NCBI RefSeq assembly: GCF_002575655.3
Contig: NC_053035.3
Coordinates: 377,123,792 to 377,187,791 of the forward strand
DNA: 64,000 nucleotides
DNA from: Aegilops tauschii subsp. strangulata
Taxonomy: Eukaryota; Streptophyta; Magnoliopsida; Poales; Poaceae
Direction: 5' to 3'
Part shown: positions 35,361 through 45,899 of the stretch, piece after piece
Numbering within the stretch: the stretch's first letter is position 1
Layout: each line of letters opens with the position of its first letter
Notes under the pieces: generated by a model
Database searches by the model: none
Seen by the model: only the letters and a program-made list of their open reading frames with translations
Told to the model about the DNA's origin: nothing
Translations under genes and position numbers: made by a program

Positions 35361-35869
35361 GTCGAATTAATTTCGTACTCCTAGTTTGCACAAGTAATTA
35401 GTACGCTCATTTTTCTCAAGAAGTTATGTTTACCGAGGCATTAATTAGAACGAATGCATGAATGACCACTAAATTTCCATGAACTTCTACATGCATTGGT
35501 GAGTTTTCTCTTGACACTGCTTGCATCGGGTGATCTAATGCACCTCGAAATCCAACATGTGATGGTACTACTACTAGTAGTAGAATTGAGACTTATAAAA
35601 CGGAAAAACGAATGTTTTTTAGATGAGCCCTATAAACCCTAGTGGGTACGTACTTCGTAAAATCCCAAAACTAAGTCGCTCAACCTTTATTTGCTTGTTT
35701 CCCTTCCTGCCTCCTTGCCTCGAATAGACTATGCCAAACTCCCCTGCCTGCCGCTCGGGAAAAGACCCGCCCTCGCCTTTTTTTAGTCCGGGTTTGTATC
35801 GATGGATCGCGCGAAGCAGCAAAAACCCAAGCCGTGTCTTGTACTCCTCCGTCGACGCTCGCTTTCATG

Positions 35870-36770
35870 AATTCTGTACTTCCTGTCGCCGACATGTGGG
35901 ACATATAGCAACAGGGTCAACGTGTCAAGCACCAAATAATAGTGCAGAACAGCAGGGGGGACGCACCCCAGTCGTACCGCCCCAGTAGTAGTAATGAGCA
36001 ATGAGACGTCAAATCACAATGCCGCACGTAGTAACCATTATTTCACACTTCGGTTCGCCATCATCTCAAACCACGTAGTATTGCTTCTGCCTCAAGAGGG
36101 ACACGCGCATCGCCTTGGTACATCATGACACGTGGGACCGCATGACAGGCCATGCTCCCCCACCGATCGCTCGGTAAAATCACCTCACTTTTACTACTAT
36201 ACTTCCTCTGTATCGGTTTACATGGCATGCATGTCGTTCTAGGTTGAGAATTTAACTGGCTATATATGTGATGAACAATATATGTTTAGAAACTACATCC
36301 GCTTAATAATCCAATGATATACTTTTTGTGACATAGTAACTCAGATTTAGTTAGTCAAATGGATGACCTAGAACTACGTGCACGCCCTATAAACCGAGAC
36401 GTCTAAAAAAACGAGACGGAGAGGGTAGTTCAGTACGTATCTTTTTAGACCAATCTAGTCGGGATTCACCAAGGAGCAAAACCAAGTGGTAGGCTGCACC
36501 TGTCGTGTTGGCGTAGCGACTCAAGCAGGGTCAGTCCGCACACGAAATAGCGACACACTTAACAGGACCCCTTTTGGCCGACATGTGGCTCATCCACCGT
36601 CTTGTTCCACGTGTGATGCACCAAATTACAGTTCGGAGTAGCGGTTGGAATTGGAGGCACCCCGGTCGTAGCGTCGTAGTAGTAGAAAATGAGCGATGAG
36701 GGGTCAAATCACAAAGCCCCACCTTTCCCGCATTAAACTGGACGGACGAAGCAACCATCATTTCACTCTA
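35870..36770 (+). repeat. Local duplication flanking a MITE
   Basis: Two blocks align: about 35888-36050 and 36575-36768. Shared phrases are 'ccgacatgtgg', 'aacgtgtcaagcaccaaat' versus 'cacgtgtgatgcaccaaat', 'gcaccccagtcgta' versus 'gcaccccggtcgta', 'gtcaaatcacaa' and 'accat.atttcac'. A Stowaway-like MITE lies between them. Confidence 0.75.
36202..36425. mobile_element. Stowaway-like MITE
   Basis: CTTCCTCTGTATCGGTTTAC at the left, with the inverted AACCGAGACG...ACGGAGAGGG at the right, TA at 36200-36201 and 36426-36427. The inner parts also pair (CGTTCTAGGT with ACCTAGAACT). A few bases (about 36400-36412) interrupt the right arm. About 224 bp, non-coding. Confidence 0.75.
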
Positions 36771-37740
36771 GGGCGCAAGAGCATAAAGAAAAGAGAAAAC
36801 CAATGATGCGTGCAACAGCTACCTAGGGCACCCTCGGGTAGGGGTCTCCACTACAGATCATTTTTTTAAAAGCGCCTCCACTACAAATCGGCTTCTCCCT
36901 CGTCCTCTTGAAGAAAACCGATGATGCGTGCGGCGGTAGGGTTTGTAGGAGTACTACTAGGGCGTGCGGGGCCACGTTGTAGTAAATGGGAGAGAGATTG
37001 AGTTCGAGTCGACGCCTTAAATATGTGTGGGCCACTTGGTTTTAGGGGAACGAGGCATCATTTTGGGTTCGGGGACCAGTGGAGATATAGTACGTACAAA
37101 AAATTGTGGACGTAGGTTCGACCGAAAGGCAATGATGCATGGGCCCTGCATTTTGATATACCCGGGGCCGCGTGAAATTTGCTACTCTACTCAAAACTAG
37201 TAAGGTACACATGCATTGAACGCATGAGATTTCGAAACCAAATTATGAATAAATACACACTATAGCATGTAAAGCTTTGAGTCATATATGCATGATGTAG
37301 ATGTTCGTTTAGTTCTTATAGTTCATCTCATTCAAAATCAATTAGTTTTATAAAAATGTTAAGATTCATGGGCTTGTGCATTGTAAAGCATAAAGTAAAA
37401 AACAAATAATGGCAATTCATTTAGAAAAAAAATCAATTATGATATGGAAGATTCTAGAACAAAGGAGAAGTGCTTGTGTTTTGAGGTTTGTGCATTATGC
37501 TTAAGTTCAACCATGGAGTCTTCTAAATTGTACATGTGGCAGATCTGGTGGAATGTTGATGATATCCAACGGCCAGTAGTGCTCGGATTTGCCATCTCTG
37601 CACTGTCGGATTAGCTTCATCCAGCGACCATCTTTCAAGTTATTCACACACTATATAGTTCTTGTGCCATAGTTGCATGTCTTGGAAAAAAGCTACTAGT
37701 GGGTTGTACTAGCTATTTAGGAATAGAAGATGTATACATG
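36771..37740. other. Intergenic DNA
   Basis: No gene seen. 'gaaaaccaatgatgcgtgc' (36796) and 'gaaaaccgatgatgcgtgc' (36913) mark a short direct duplication about 117 bp apart. Confidence 0.5.
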
Positions 37741-37762
37741 GAAGTTGTAGGGAAAGAGATGA

Positions 37763-38090
37763 CATGGAGTATCTCAATTCCTATGAGTAGGGATTGAAAA
37801 AGATATGTCATTTGGTTGACATCATAGGAACTTTTATATTGAATCTAGAGATGCCATGTATCTCAATTCCTATGAGGAGGGATTAGAAAAGAGATGTAAT
37901 TTGGTTCATATCATAGGAACTTTTCTATTGAATATACGCTAATGTTTATTTTCCTTTGAAATTATGGGAGTATAGGAATCCATTCATATGAACCAAGTGG
38001 CTCTAAAGCTATATAAATGATATCATGTTTATTTCCTTTGAAATGTGGAGTATATGAATCTATTCCTATGAACCAATTGGCTCTAAAGGA
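37763..38090. repeat. Two adjacent local tandem duplications
   Basis: Unit 1 (about 37763-37852 and 37853-37935) shares ATCTCAATTCCTATGAG, 'atttggtt' and 'atcataggaactttt'. Unit 2 (about 37940-38022 and 38023-38090) shares 'gtttatt.tcctttgaaat' and 'atgaaccaa.tggctctaaag'. Units are 80-90 bp. They sit in AT-rich non-coding DNA that also has a 'cctatgatattcctccac' phrase, perhaps a decayed DNA transposon. Confidence 0.7.
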
Positions 38091-38309
38091 AAAAATCTTG
38101 TAAAAATCATATCATATAGAGTTCCTATGATATTCCTCCACACCAAAGGATGGTTGAAATTGCTGCAGGTGATACGATGGTCTTTCTTTGTAGACTCCTC
38201 CCCCATCTTTATAGTTACCTCTCGAAGATGAATGAAATGATATATACAGGGTATTCTACATGTGCAATTTGGTACACGAAAACTCGGTAAAAGTTTGCGA
38301 GGTTCGAAT

Positions 38310-38865
38310 TTTCAATAAAGCTATATGCACTGCATTTGGGAACGGAGGGAGCATACGACAGTTGCTAACACTCACGTGGAAGATTTGTGTGTAGGAGTGG
38401 CTGTTCTGTTAAATGACATGGCAAAACTGACACTGTCGGATGCCGATCTAACGGTTCTTACGGCATTCGTCAGGAAAAGGCTTGTGGCGAACGTTTGTCC
38501 GATAATGATTTACGGACACATGCATTGCATTGATACGTGCTCCCCTCTCTCTCTCTCACGCACACGCACCCTCTTGAGTCCTCTTGCACCCACCGTCTAT
38601 CTGCAGGTAGACGTCACACACATATGTGCTCTTCACACCCTACCCTCAGAACTTCTAAAAAACAAAAGACGTCGCGCACATTTTATTTTAGCTCACACGT
38701 CACACACTTATACTATTACTCTTGTGGCGAACATTCTTTGGGAATAGTATATTGTACTCTCACGAAGAGAAGTGGTGCACGCACGCACTAGTTCACTCAC
38801 ACCCACTCGCGGGTACACGTAGGAGCGCATTTTTTTGAAGCTGGTACAACAAAATCACTCCACTA
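38310..38865. other. Intergenic, partial MITE end
   Basis: GGGAACGGAGGGAG at 38336-38350 resembles an isolated Stowaway right end. A 140-codon ORF (38325-38747) has low-complexity Thr/His/Leu content and no recognised domain, so I do not call it a gene. CT and CAC microsatellite-like stretches lie at 38543-38575. Confidence 0.45.
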
Positions 38866-39235
38866 TATATATATAAGGAGGAGCCTTAGCGCTTGCTTTA
38901 CTAGGGTTCCTCTCATTCACTCTCTCATGCTCTCCAGATCTAAGCAAGACATAGGTGGCCACACTCTCTCTAAGCTCACGGCTGGTCACAAATCCGGCCG
39001 GACAACCTCGACCGGGGCAAGGGTGTAGGTGCATCGTTCACGCTGTCGTCGGCGGCGAGGGAGGAGACCAACGACTGCCTGCGCGTCCCGATCGGTGGCC
39101 GTGCCGTTCTCTCCGAGAGAGCGCCAGCTCCGGAGGGCCTCCGACCCCTTCTTCCTCCCTGCGGTATTGTGGCCAAGATGCGGCCTCCCGACGCCGTCTT
39201 TGCCACATGCCGACGACCCTCAGGTATATATTCCT
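38866..39235 (+). pseudogene. Promoter plus first-exon-like fragment, product unknown
   Basis: A clear TATA run (CTATATATATATAAGGAGG, 38861-38879) is followed at ATG 38928 by a GC-rich frame starting MLSRSKQDIGGHTL. That frame meets TAG at 39027-39029 ('gtgtag'). A one-base-shifted frame then runs through VGASFTLSSAARE to ATCRRPS and ends at a GTATAT donor-like site (39223). It looks like the promoter and first exon of a gene with a single frameshift, or a chance ORF. No downstream exon was identified; the sequence to 39600 is low in coding character. Confidence 0.35.
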
Positions 39236-41430
39236 TCGAAACCCACCTTGCTCTACTGCCCCAGCTCCCCACTTGGCTTCGTGTGGATCTTTTTCTACTT
39301 CCGTCCGCTGTTCCAAAGCCACCTAGACTTCTACTATTATTAGAGGTAAAGCTAGTTCATACAGTCGACTCTAAGAGTTGGTTCAAACAAGGAAGAAAGT
39401 GGGAAAGCTGTAGCATGAATCTAGGACTTGGTTCTAAGAGGAAACGGGGGAAAGTAGTAGATACTGGCTACCCAACCGGTCTCTTGGTTGAAAAGATGAA
39501 GAAAGCATGGTGGATGGCGAAGGGTGGGGGGAAGTGGACCTATCTCTTGGTTGAAAAAGGAAAGAAAGTGACGGGTGTTGGGGTACAACGCAAATGAGAA
39601 TGAGCAGGTCTAGATTTCCTGTGCTCACATAGGAAAATGTCGCTGAGGAGATAACAAATGGGACAAATGCAGACATGCTGCCTGAGTGTTTGCCGCTCTC
39701 GGCAACCACATCTGCCTCACCACTTTATGCCCCTGCTGTCCCTACGCCCATATCGCTACCGTTAATGTAAAATCACATGAAGCATTAAGCAATGCCACCT
39801 AATGTCACTATAAGTAATGGTCTAGTGCCGTCGATAAATTGAAGCAATGCCACCACCATTTTATGAAGTGCTTCCGTCTTGCTTTATTTCCCATGAATTG
39901 TGTTTTTGTAGTTACACTTAAATCTCACACCGCTAACATTGCTTCATCCCAGTGGAACTGCACAAATTTGATTGCACATTTACTGACCATGTGCTACTCT
40001 CATGACAGTAATACTAATGCTATTGTTCTGCATGTTAATCTAGTGGCAGTGTTGATGTGATGTGATGCTACTTGCTTAAGGACACTTTCATACTGTCAAA
40101 CTAGTGCCAATTATAACACAATAGATGCTGCCGTTAATCATACGCCACTGCAAATATATGTCACTGTTTAAATAACCGTATTTCGTATTTGCGCAAACAG
40201 GGATGTCTGTCTCCATATCGTTTCGGGATGTCTGTCTCCGTATCGTTTCTATCCGCGCAATCAAAAGCGCACACCTCAATTTTAGTAGAACTGCGCAAAA
40301 TGAGATGGCTATCCCTCATTGCCATCGTCTAACCACCCGTCTTCCAGGTATTCCTACATTGGTAGTTACTAGGTAGAATGACCAACGCAATATAAAAGAA
40401 GTTGATTCGTACGTTTTACTTCCTGATTGCAGTGTAGGGACGAGCGAAAACAACTGCATCCTAGTCCGGAATGCACTTTCTACCAGTTCATCCATGGACC
40501 GAGGACTAGCTGGCACGGCTGCACGGCGGTTTTTTGGACAGGTGCGCGGACAAGAGGCATTGTGGTCTGCTTATTTCTGCAAATAGCGGTGCTTAAATTT
40601 AGTGGAATGCACAAGAATTTCAGCTGGTCAGTACACTACATGGTTCAGTTCAGCATTCCAGCTGAGAACACAATTATAATTGGTTATTCTGGAATGAGAG
40701 AACCTAACCCTGGATGGTGGCAACAAGAAAAAACCAGAGTGAACTCCAGGAAATTTAAGCCTGCCGGGAGGCCCTTTGCTCAGAGAAGCCTTGCTTGTTT
40801 TTTCCTGATTTGTAAACCTTCTCACAACTTTGTCTTTTTCTGTGAACTAGTATATGTTTGTTATGTTCTATGAATCATTGAGATGTATAAAATTGCTTAA
40901 CTTATGCTTTTCAAGTTTTTTTATGAAGCCGAATTTAATGTGAGTGTTCCACATGAACGCTGGACTAGCGTGTGAACGTTTGGAATTTACATTGTGGCCT
41001 CAGTTAACTGCATGAACCACTGTAACAAGATACATAGTTGCTTATATGTCGGATAGCAGATTGTTGATTGTTAGCTGGTCGATAGCCTAGTGTTGAAGCG
41101 AGCTGAGCCAATGTGCCGTGTTTTGCACAACTGCTTACAAGTGGGGTAGCACCAACAGTGTTTACAAGTACTTATGTATACGTCAGCGCACAGTTCTCGA
41201 ACGAGTACTCTATTTCATCAAAACACACACTACTCGTATGATAAAACTAGTGAGGATGCATCTGTTTTGGCAACAATTACGATGATTCACGGGCACACAA
41301 AAGTAGCAACAGTTCCCATAGACGGATTCAAACAGAGTACTAGCCCGAGAGGGCTCGCTAACAGGAAGGTTCGGATAATTAGACACAATCCAAACTACTG
41401 TTAAACACTAGCTGGGGCAACTATTTCATG
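39236..41430. other. Intergenic DNA
   Basis: No supportable gene. 39469-39570 contains a phrase duplicated about 60 bp apart ('ctcttggttgaaaa.g'). Two copies of 'gggatgtctgtctcc.tatcgttt' lie at about 40200 and 40225. The ORF at 40427-40873 has no family resemblance. The right part (41170-41437) may be the 3' untranslated region of the minus-strand gene. Confidence 0.45.
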
Positions 41431-41437
41431 CCTCGAT

Positions 41438-42266
41438 CTAATTTGGGCTGGACACAAGACGAACCTTGCCATGGACGTCATCGAGGATGTCCGGCAGCAG
41501 CTCAATCCTGTGAACCTTCATGAAGACAACCTTGTGGCCTTGCCACTCATAAACTTGTTTGTGGAGGCATGCCACGTCATCTTCCTGCGTAAGCTTGACA
41601 AGAACAGTATGCCTCACAAACGAAGGAGTAGCTTTGAACTTCTTGTGCTTCAGTACACCCTGGACAACACGCCTGACAACAGTGAGGCTAGAATACAACT
41701 CTTCATTGGTATAAGTGCAAATGGCTTCCAGGATCCAACAGCCTAAAAACTCTGTTTTCCCGGTGTGTATATCCAGGTCATCCGCCTCATAGCAAGTGAC
41801 ATGTACAACCACACAATCCTTGTCTGCATCAGGGCTCTAATTGAAACAGAAACAAATTCTGAATTACTTTCCAGTATAAGAAACACAAGTTATTTAAACC
41901 ACTATGTATAGCATGGCATCGAAGCTAATAAAATTTTGCATTATTCATCACCACATACTTAGATGAAAAACCACAATTGAGATCGGCAAAGAAGAAAATC
42001 ACCTTGGGCAGCTCAGCGGAGGGGGGGGGGGCATCCTCGAAGGGGGGAACTACTCCTGCAGTGCCACGGGGTATGTAACCTCAAACGGGGCATTGGCCAT
42101 CTCAGTAGTGGCCGTGAGCGTATCTGGGGTCGGCTCGGTGGCTGCCTCCATCTTCTTGGAGCTCTCTGTCTCGTGGGGATCAGCCTCCCATGTCTGCTCC
42201 AATATCGGCAGATCTTTGCCTGGTTCTCCTTGGTCCATCATGAAACTGACAAATACTAGGAGACCA
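41438..42266 (-). pseudogene. Two-exon gene of unknown function
   Basis: On the minus strand a coding exon 42266-42003 is joined to 41836-41438 by a GT-AG intron (donor AAG/GTGATT at 42003, acceptor TTAG at 41837). A probable first, untranslated exon lies near 42503-42380 with donor AAG/GTAAGC. The likely ATG is near 42240 (MMDQGEPGKDLPILEQTW). The C-terminal exon is clean and ordered (CWILEAICTYTNEELYSSL, then FVRHTVLVKL), ending at TAG 41438-41440. Splicing is in phase (AELPK then SPDADKDC), but within exon 2 the upstream acidic frame and the downstream frame differ by one base near 42065, so this copy may be frameshifted; an 11-C run nearby is also fragile. About 200 residues. No domain recognised. 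Head to head with the F-box gene. Confidence 0.5.
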
Positions 42267-42503
42267 CTGAAAGGAAAACACAATTGCAATGACAGTGAAA
42301 CAAAAAAGAGAGTGAGGATCGGCTACTGCTTTACAAAAGTTCTTTTTTTGTCTGAACAAAAATATACCAACATCACGGATTCGCTTACCTTCCCTTCGTT
42401 GGGAGAGAAGAATAGTGGCAGATGCGAGTGTTGCCTTTCTTGAAGACGGTGAGGGAGAAGGGGATTCAGCGAAGAGTGAAATGATGGTTGCTTTGTCCGT
42501 CAA

Positions 42504-43014
42504 ACTTAGACTGCGGGGAGGTGGGGTTTTGTGATACGACGGCTCGTTATTGCCGCGCTACGACTGGGGTGACTCTCCGCCTGCATACTGCCTTCTAATT
42601 TGGTGGATGGCATTTGGGCCCGCGCGCTGCATGGCTCGCATGTCGGTGAACAAAAGTATAACGGCATTCAGTAGAGGGAGACGTTTCGATGACCTAGGAG
42701 GAGCCAGAAGCGGTATTGTATCCACTATACTAGTAGTAATTGTTTTTCTGGGTAGCTATAGCGTGTCTCCACTGTACTAGTAGTAAATGTTTCTCTGGGC
42801 CCAAGACAAAACAGCCCATCCACCCTAACATCAGCTCACTCTACTCGTACCCCCAAATTCCTCACCTCACTCCTACAGAAAACCCTAGCTCCCCTTCTTC
42901 CTCACTACTACAGAAAAACCCCAGCTCCCCTTCTTCTTCACTCGCACTACAACTAGGCTCGTAATTCGTTACTCTGCTCAAATCCGTGAGCGCGACGCGA
43001 CGCCCTCGAGGAAA
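42504..43014. promoter_or_regulatory. Shared intergenic region between divergent genes
   Basis: About 0.5 kb separates the minus-strand gene and the F-box gene. It includes a duplicated phrase 'actagtagtaa.tgtttttctggg' (42727 and 42774) and, next to the F-box start, a repeated leader 'ctacagaaaa.ccc.agctccccttcttc' (42872 and 42910). No clear TATA box was seen. Confidence 0.4.
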
Positions 43015-44738
43015 ATGGAGTCGGCTGACCCTAGCGCCAAGAAGATGAGGCTCCCGCCAGCGGTGACGCCTGTTGTAGATCCCACACCCGGCAGCATGGG
43101 GAGAAGCGGCGACCCCGCCCCCACCGGATCCCAGGAACCCGTAGAATCTCGGGTGGACCACATCAGCGATCTCCCGGACGCTGTCCTTGGGGAGATCATC
43201 TCGCTTCTCCCCACTAAGGATTGCTGCCGCACCCAAGTCCTCTCAATTTGGTGGTGCCCTCTATGGCGCGCCATGCCCCTTAATCTCAACTGTCGTCAGC
43301 TATCTCTCTTCAATGATTTTGAAATCCCCAGAGCCATCATCTCCTCCCACCAGGGCTCCGTTCAAAGCCTCTGCATCCCGTCATGCTACCTGAGCAAGCA
43401 TACCATGCCCTGCACGGTGGACGCCTAGCTGAAATCCCTTGAATTCACAGAACTACAGCTGCTTGAGTTCTACTATTCCCCTGGAAATCACCTACCAGAT
43501 ACCGAACGCCATCTACCTGTGCCCTCAGCACCGATGTCCATCTCGCGATTTTCCTCCTCTCTCCACACCGCCACCTTTGCACTGGGCGACCTACCAAACA
43601 ATCTGGTACTAAACCTTCGACTCCCATTTCTCAAGAAACTTTCACTTGTGCGGTTTCGTATATCGGAGGCCTCATTGCACAACATCATCCACTCCAGTTG
43701 CCCTGCCCTGAAGTGCTTGGTGCTTGTTTTCACAGTTAGAATCGGTTGTCTCCAAATAAAGTCGCATAACCTTGTAAGAATTGGAATTTGTTTTGACAGA
43801 AGGCAGCTCATCATCCAAGATACCCCTTCACTTCAAAGGTTGATCCTTGATTCTAGTTATTCAGCATTGCAAATAACCGTCCTCTCTGTGCCTAAACTGG
43901 AGACCTTGGGTGTAATACATGATCTCTGTGCTCATTTCAATATGGTGTTTGGCTCCACAGTTCTTCAGGTACTTTACATTATCATCTACACTTGTAACCA
44001 TAAGCTGCATTTTAAATTTCTGTGCATAAGTTATATGTCATCTTGGAGTACACATTTTGTACTAATATTATGTTCTATGCTCAATGAAGAGTTTCTCCAT
44101 GGATGGCCTATCAATGGTGCTGGATTCTGTCAAGATCTTATATATCCAAATGAATAGTTTTGATCTGAACAAGATTATTGGCTTGCTGCAATGCTTTCCA
44201 TGTCTAGAGAAGTTGTATATAAAAGTGATAATTTCACGCACATTGGAAGCCCGCATATAGTGTACTAGAATTAACCGTTCAGCTGTTGCTCCTTCGACAC
44301 TCGTTTTTTAGACCTTAACTGTTTTCAATCTTCATGTCTATTTAGGCAACAGGACGGGGTAAGAAAGTTATAACCAATCGGTGGATTCGTAAGCATCGGA
44401 ATTTTCTCACTTCTCATGAGATTCGATTGAAGACAATAACGCTAGAACGATATGTAGCCAACCGTGCAAACACAAGATTTGTCACATTCTTCCTGCTGAA
44501 TGCGAGGTTACTATTGTCCATCAGGCTTAAGTTTATCAGCAGCATGGTTTTGACGGATGGGTATGTGGAAGAGCAAAAAAAGGAGTTTCAGGTGGGCAAA
44601 AGAGCTTCTGAACGTGCCGGGCTTCTATTTACAACATATTGTGGTCATAATCCAGTAAATTTTATGACCCAGGATGTTCATTCTATGGACCTGACCGATC
44701 CATTTGACTGTGACTGCGGAAAACAGTGTTGGAGTTAG
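43015..44738 (+). pseudogene. F-box/FBD/LRR-type gene with premature stop
   Basis: ATG at 43015 (MESADPSAKKMRLPPA). An F-box follows at residues about 45-75 (ISDLPDAVLGEIISLLPTKD), as in SCF ubiquitin-ligase substrate adaptors. TAG at 43426-43428 interrupts after residue 137; the same frame then continues to 43968 with LRR-like sequence (LPFLKKLSLVRFRISEASLH). Exon 2 spans about 44090-44256, and exon 3 about 44346-44738 carries the FBD domain, ending VHSMDLTDPFDCDCGK before TAG. Introns have GTACTT...AG at 43969-44089 and a short one before 44346 whose donor is unclear (TAG at 44257-44259). In intact relatives of this grass family the stop position is normally coding, probably Trp (TGG to TAG), and the F-box tail motif also shows Arg-to-Trp-type changes. 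Closest call: F-box/FBD/LRR-repeat protein. Translation of this copy would give only the F-box. Confidence 0.85.
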
Positions 44739-45199
44739 ATGTTGTTGCCCTTTTCAACCTGGGTTTTTTTGTAAACCTGATGAACAATTAACCCTCGTGC
44801 TTTTGTACAGTTTGTAAGCTGGAGTTAGATGTTCTTGCCCTTTTGAACTTGGTTGTGACTGTCATATTTTCTTTGAAGCAAGGCAAATGGCTTGCCAATC
44901 GTATAGTTTAGAGTGAAATATTGTAACAACTAACAAATCCCAACCAAGGGAAATAACATCACTCTCGCCGGCTGCTTGAGCTCACTGTGCATTACAGAAG
45001 CCAAGTGATTAGCCCCCACCAGCACCCACAAACTTATTTCGAACTAGCACATCAAATGGGCTGTAAATTTTCATAGGAAAGGCTGCATGACCGTGACAGA
45101 TTTGGATTCTGACATTTGGGACCCGCGAGGAAATAGCTTATCCAAGGTGGTGTCGACTTACTAGCCAGTCAACAAACGATTCTGCCTACCAGCTGTTGG
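44739..45199. other. 3' flank of the F-box gene
   Basis: 'ctggagttagatgttcttgcccttttgaac' (44819) partly repeats 44727-44757, so the 3' end of the gene was duplicated. Otherwise no gene seen. Confidence 0.5.
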
Positions 45200-45770
45200 A
45201 TTGACATCCAACATCTGTCGTGTCTCTTCTATCTCTTGTCTTCTTCTTCCTCCAGCCACCCAAACCAAACCACCCCGTCGGCTCCGCCTGCTCCCGCCTC
45301 CCATGGCTGGCTGCGCCTCCGCCGCCCTACCGTACGTACCCTCCAACGTTGGCCAGTCCCTCCCTCTATTCCCCCACACGTCCTGTTATTCTCAGGCGAC
45401 GTCAGCCCCAACACGCACCCGCACCCGAACCAGTCAACCCTCGTACTCCCCTCCGCCTGCGACTGGACCGGCGCAGCTTCCACGGCTCCTGTTCGTTCCG
45501 TCCGAGGCCTCGCCATCGTCCTCCGCCTTGCGGCCTTGGTTCGCTCGCCGTGCGCGGTGCGCCGCCCTCTTGCGTTGTCAACGTCGTCAACAACCGAGAG
45601 GAACAAGGAGATGACTGTACGTGGAGAGGATGACAGTAGGGACCCACTAGCGTCATGGCAGTACGCAAGCAAGTGCCTCTATATTACAAGCCCAAAAATA
45701 TGGTTCCTCCTAATGGTTGGACATCTGGGGCTCACGCCATTGTCAACGTAGTCAATAAACGAGAGAATTA
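45200..45770 (+). repeat. Diverged first copy of the 'tccatccaacgg' repeat module
   Basis: GC-rich module starting 'gacatccaacatctgtcgtg' and running through 'cttcttcctccagcc', 'cctgttattctc' and 'ctcgtactcc' to 'gtacgtggagagg'. It aligns loosely with the four later modules at 46405, 47127, 48063 and 48781. Several overlapping ORFs exist in all frames, none shared by all modules, so I treat it as non-coding repeat DNA. Confidence 0.6.
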
Positions 45771-45899
45771 CACTACGAGCGGCTGACACCAGGGACCCAG
45801 CAGGTCGCGCAGTTATTTTGAGGAACAAGTAGTTGTTATTTATACTAGTTTTAGCGACGGATCAGGTAACAACGGGGCTGTGCGGGGGCTGTGGCCCGT

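Noticed and set aside
40427..40873. 148-codon ORF as a gene
   Set aside because: No recognisable domain, mixed low-information composition and no promoter or splice context.
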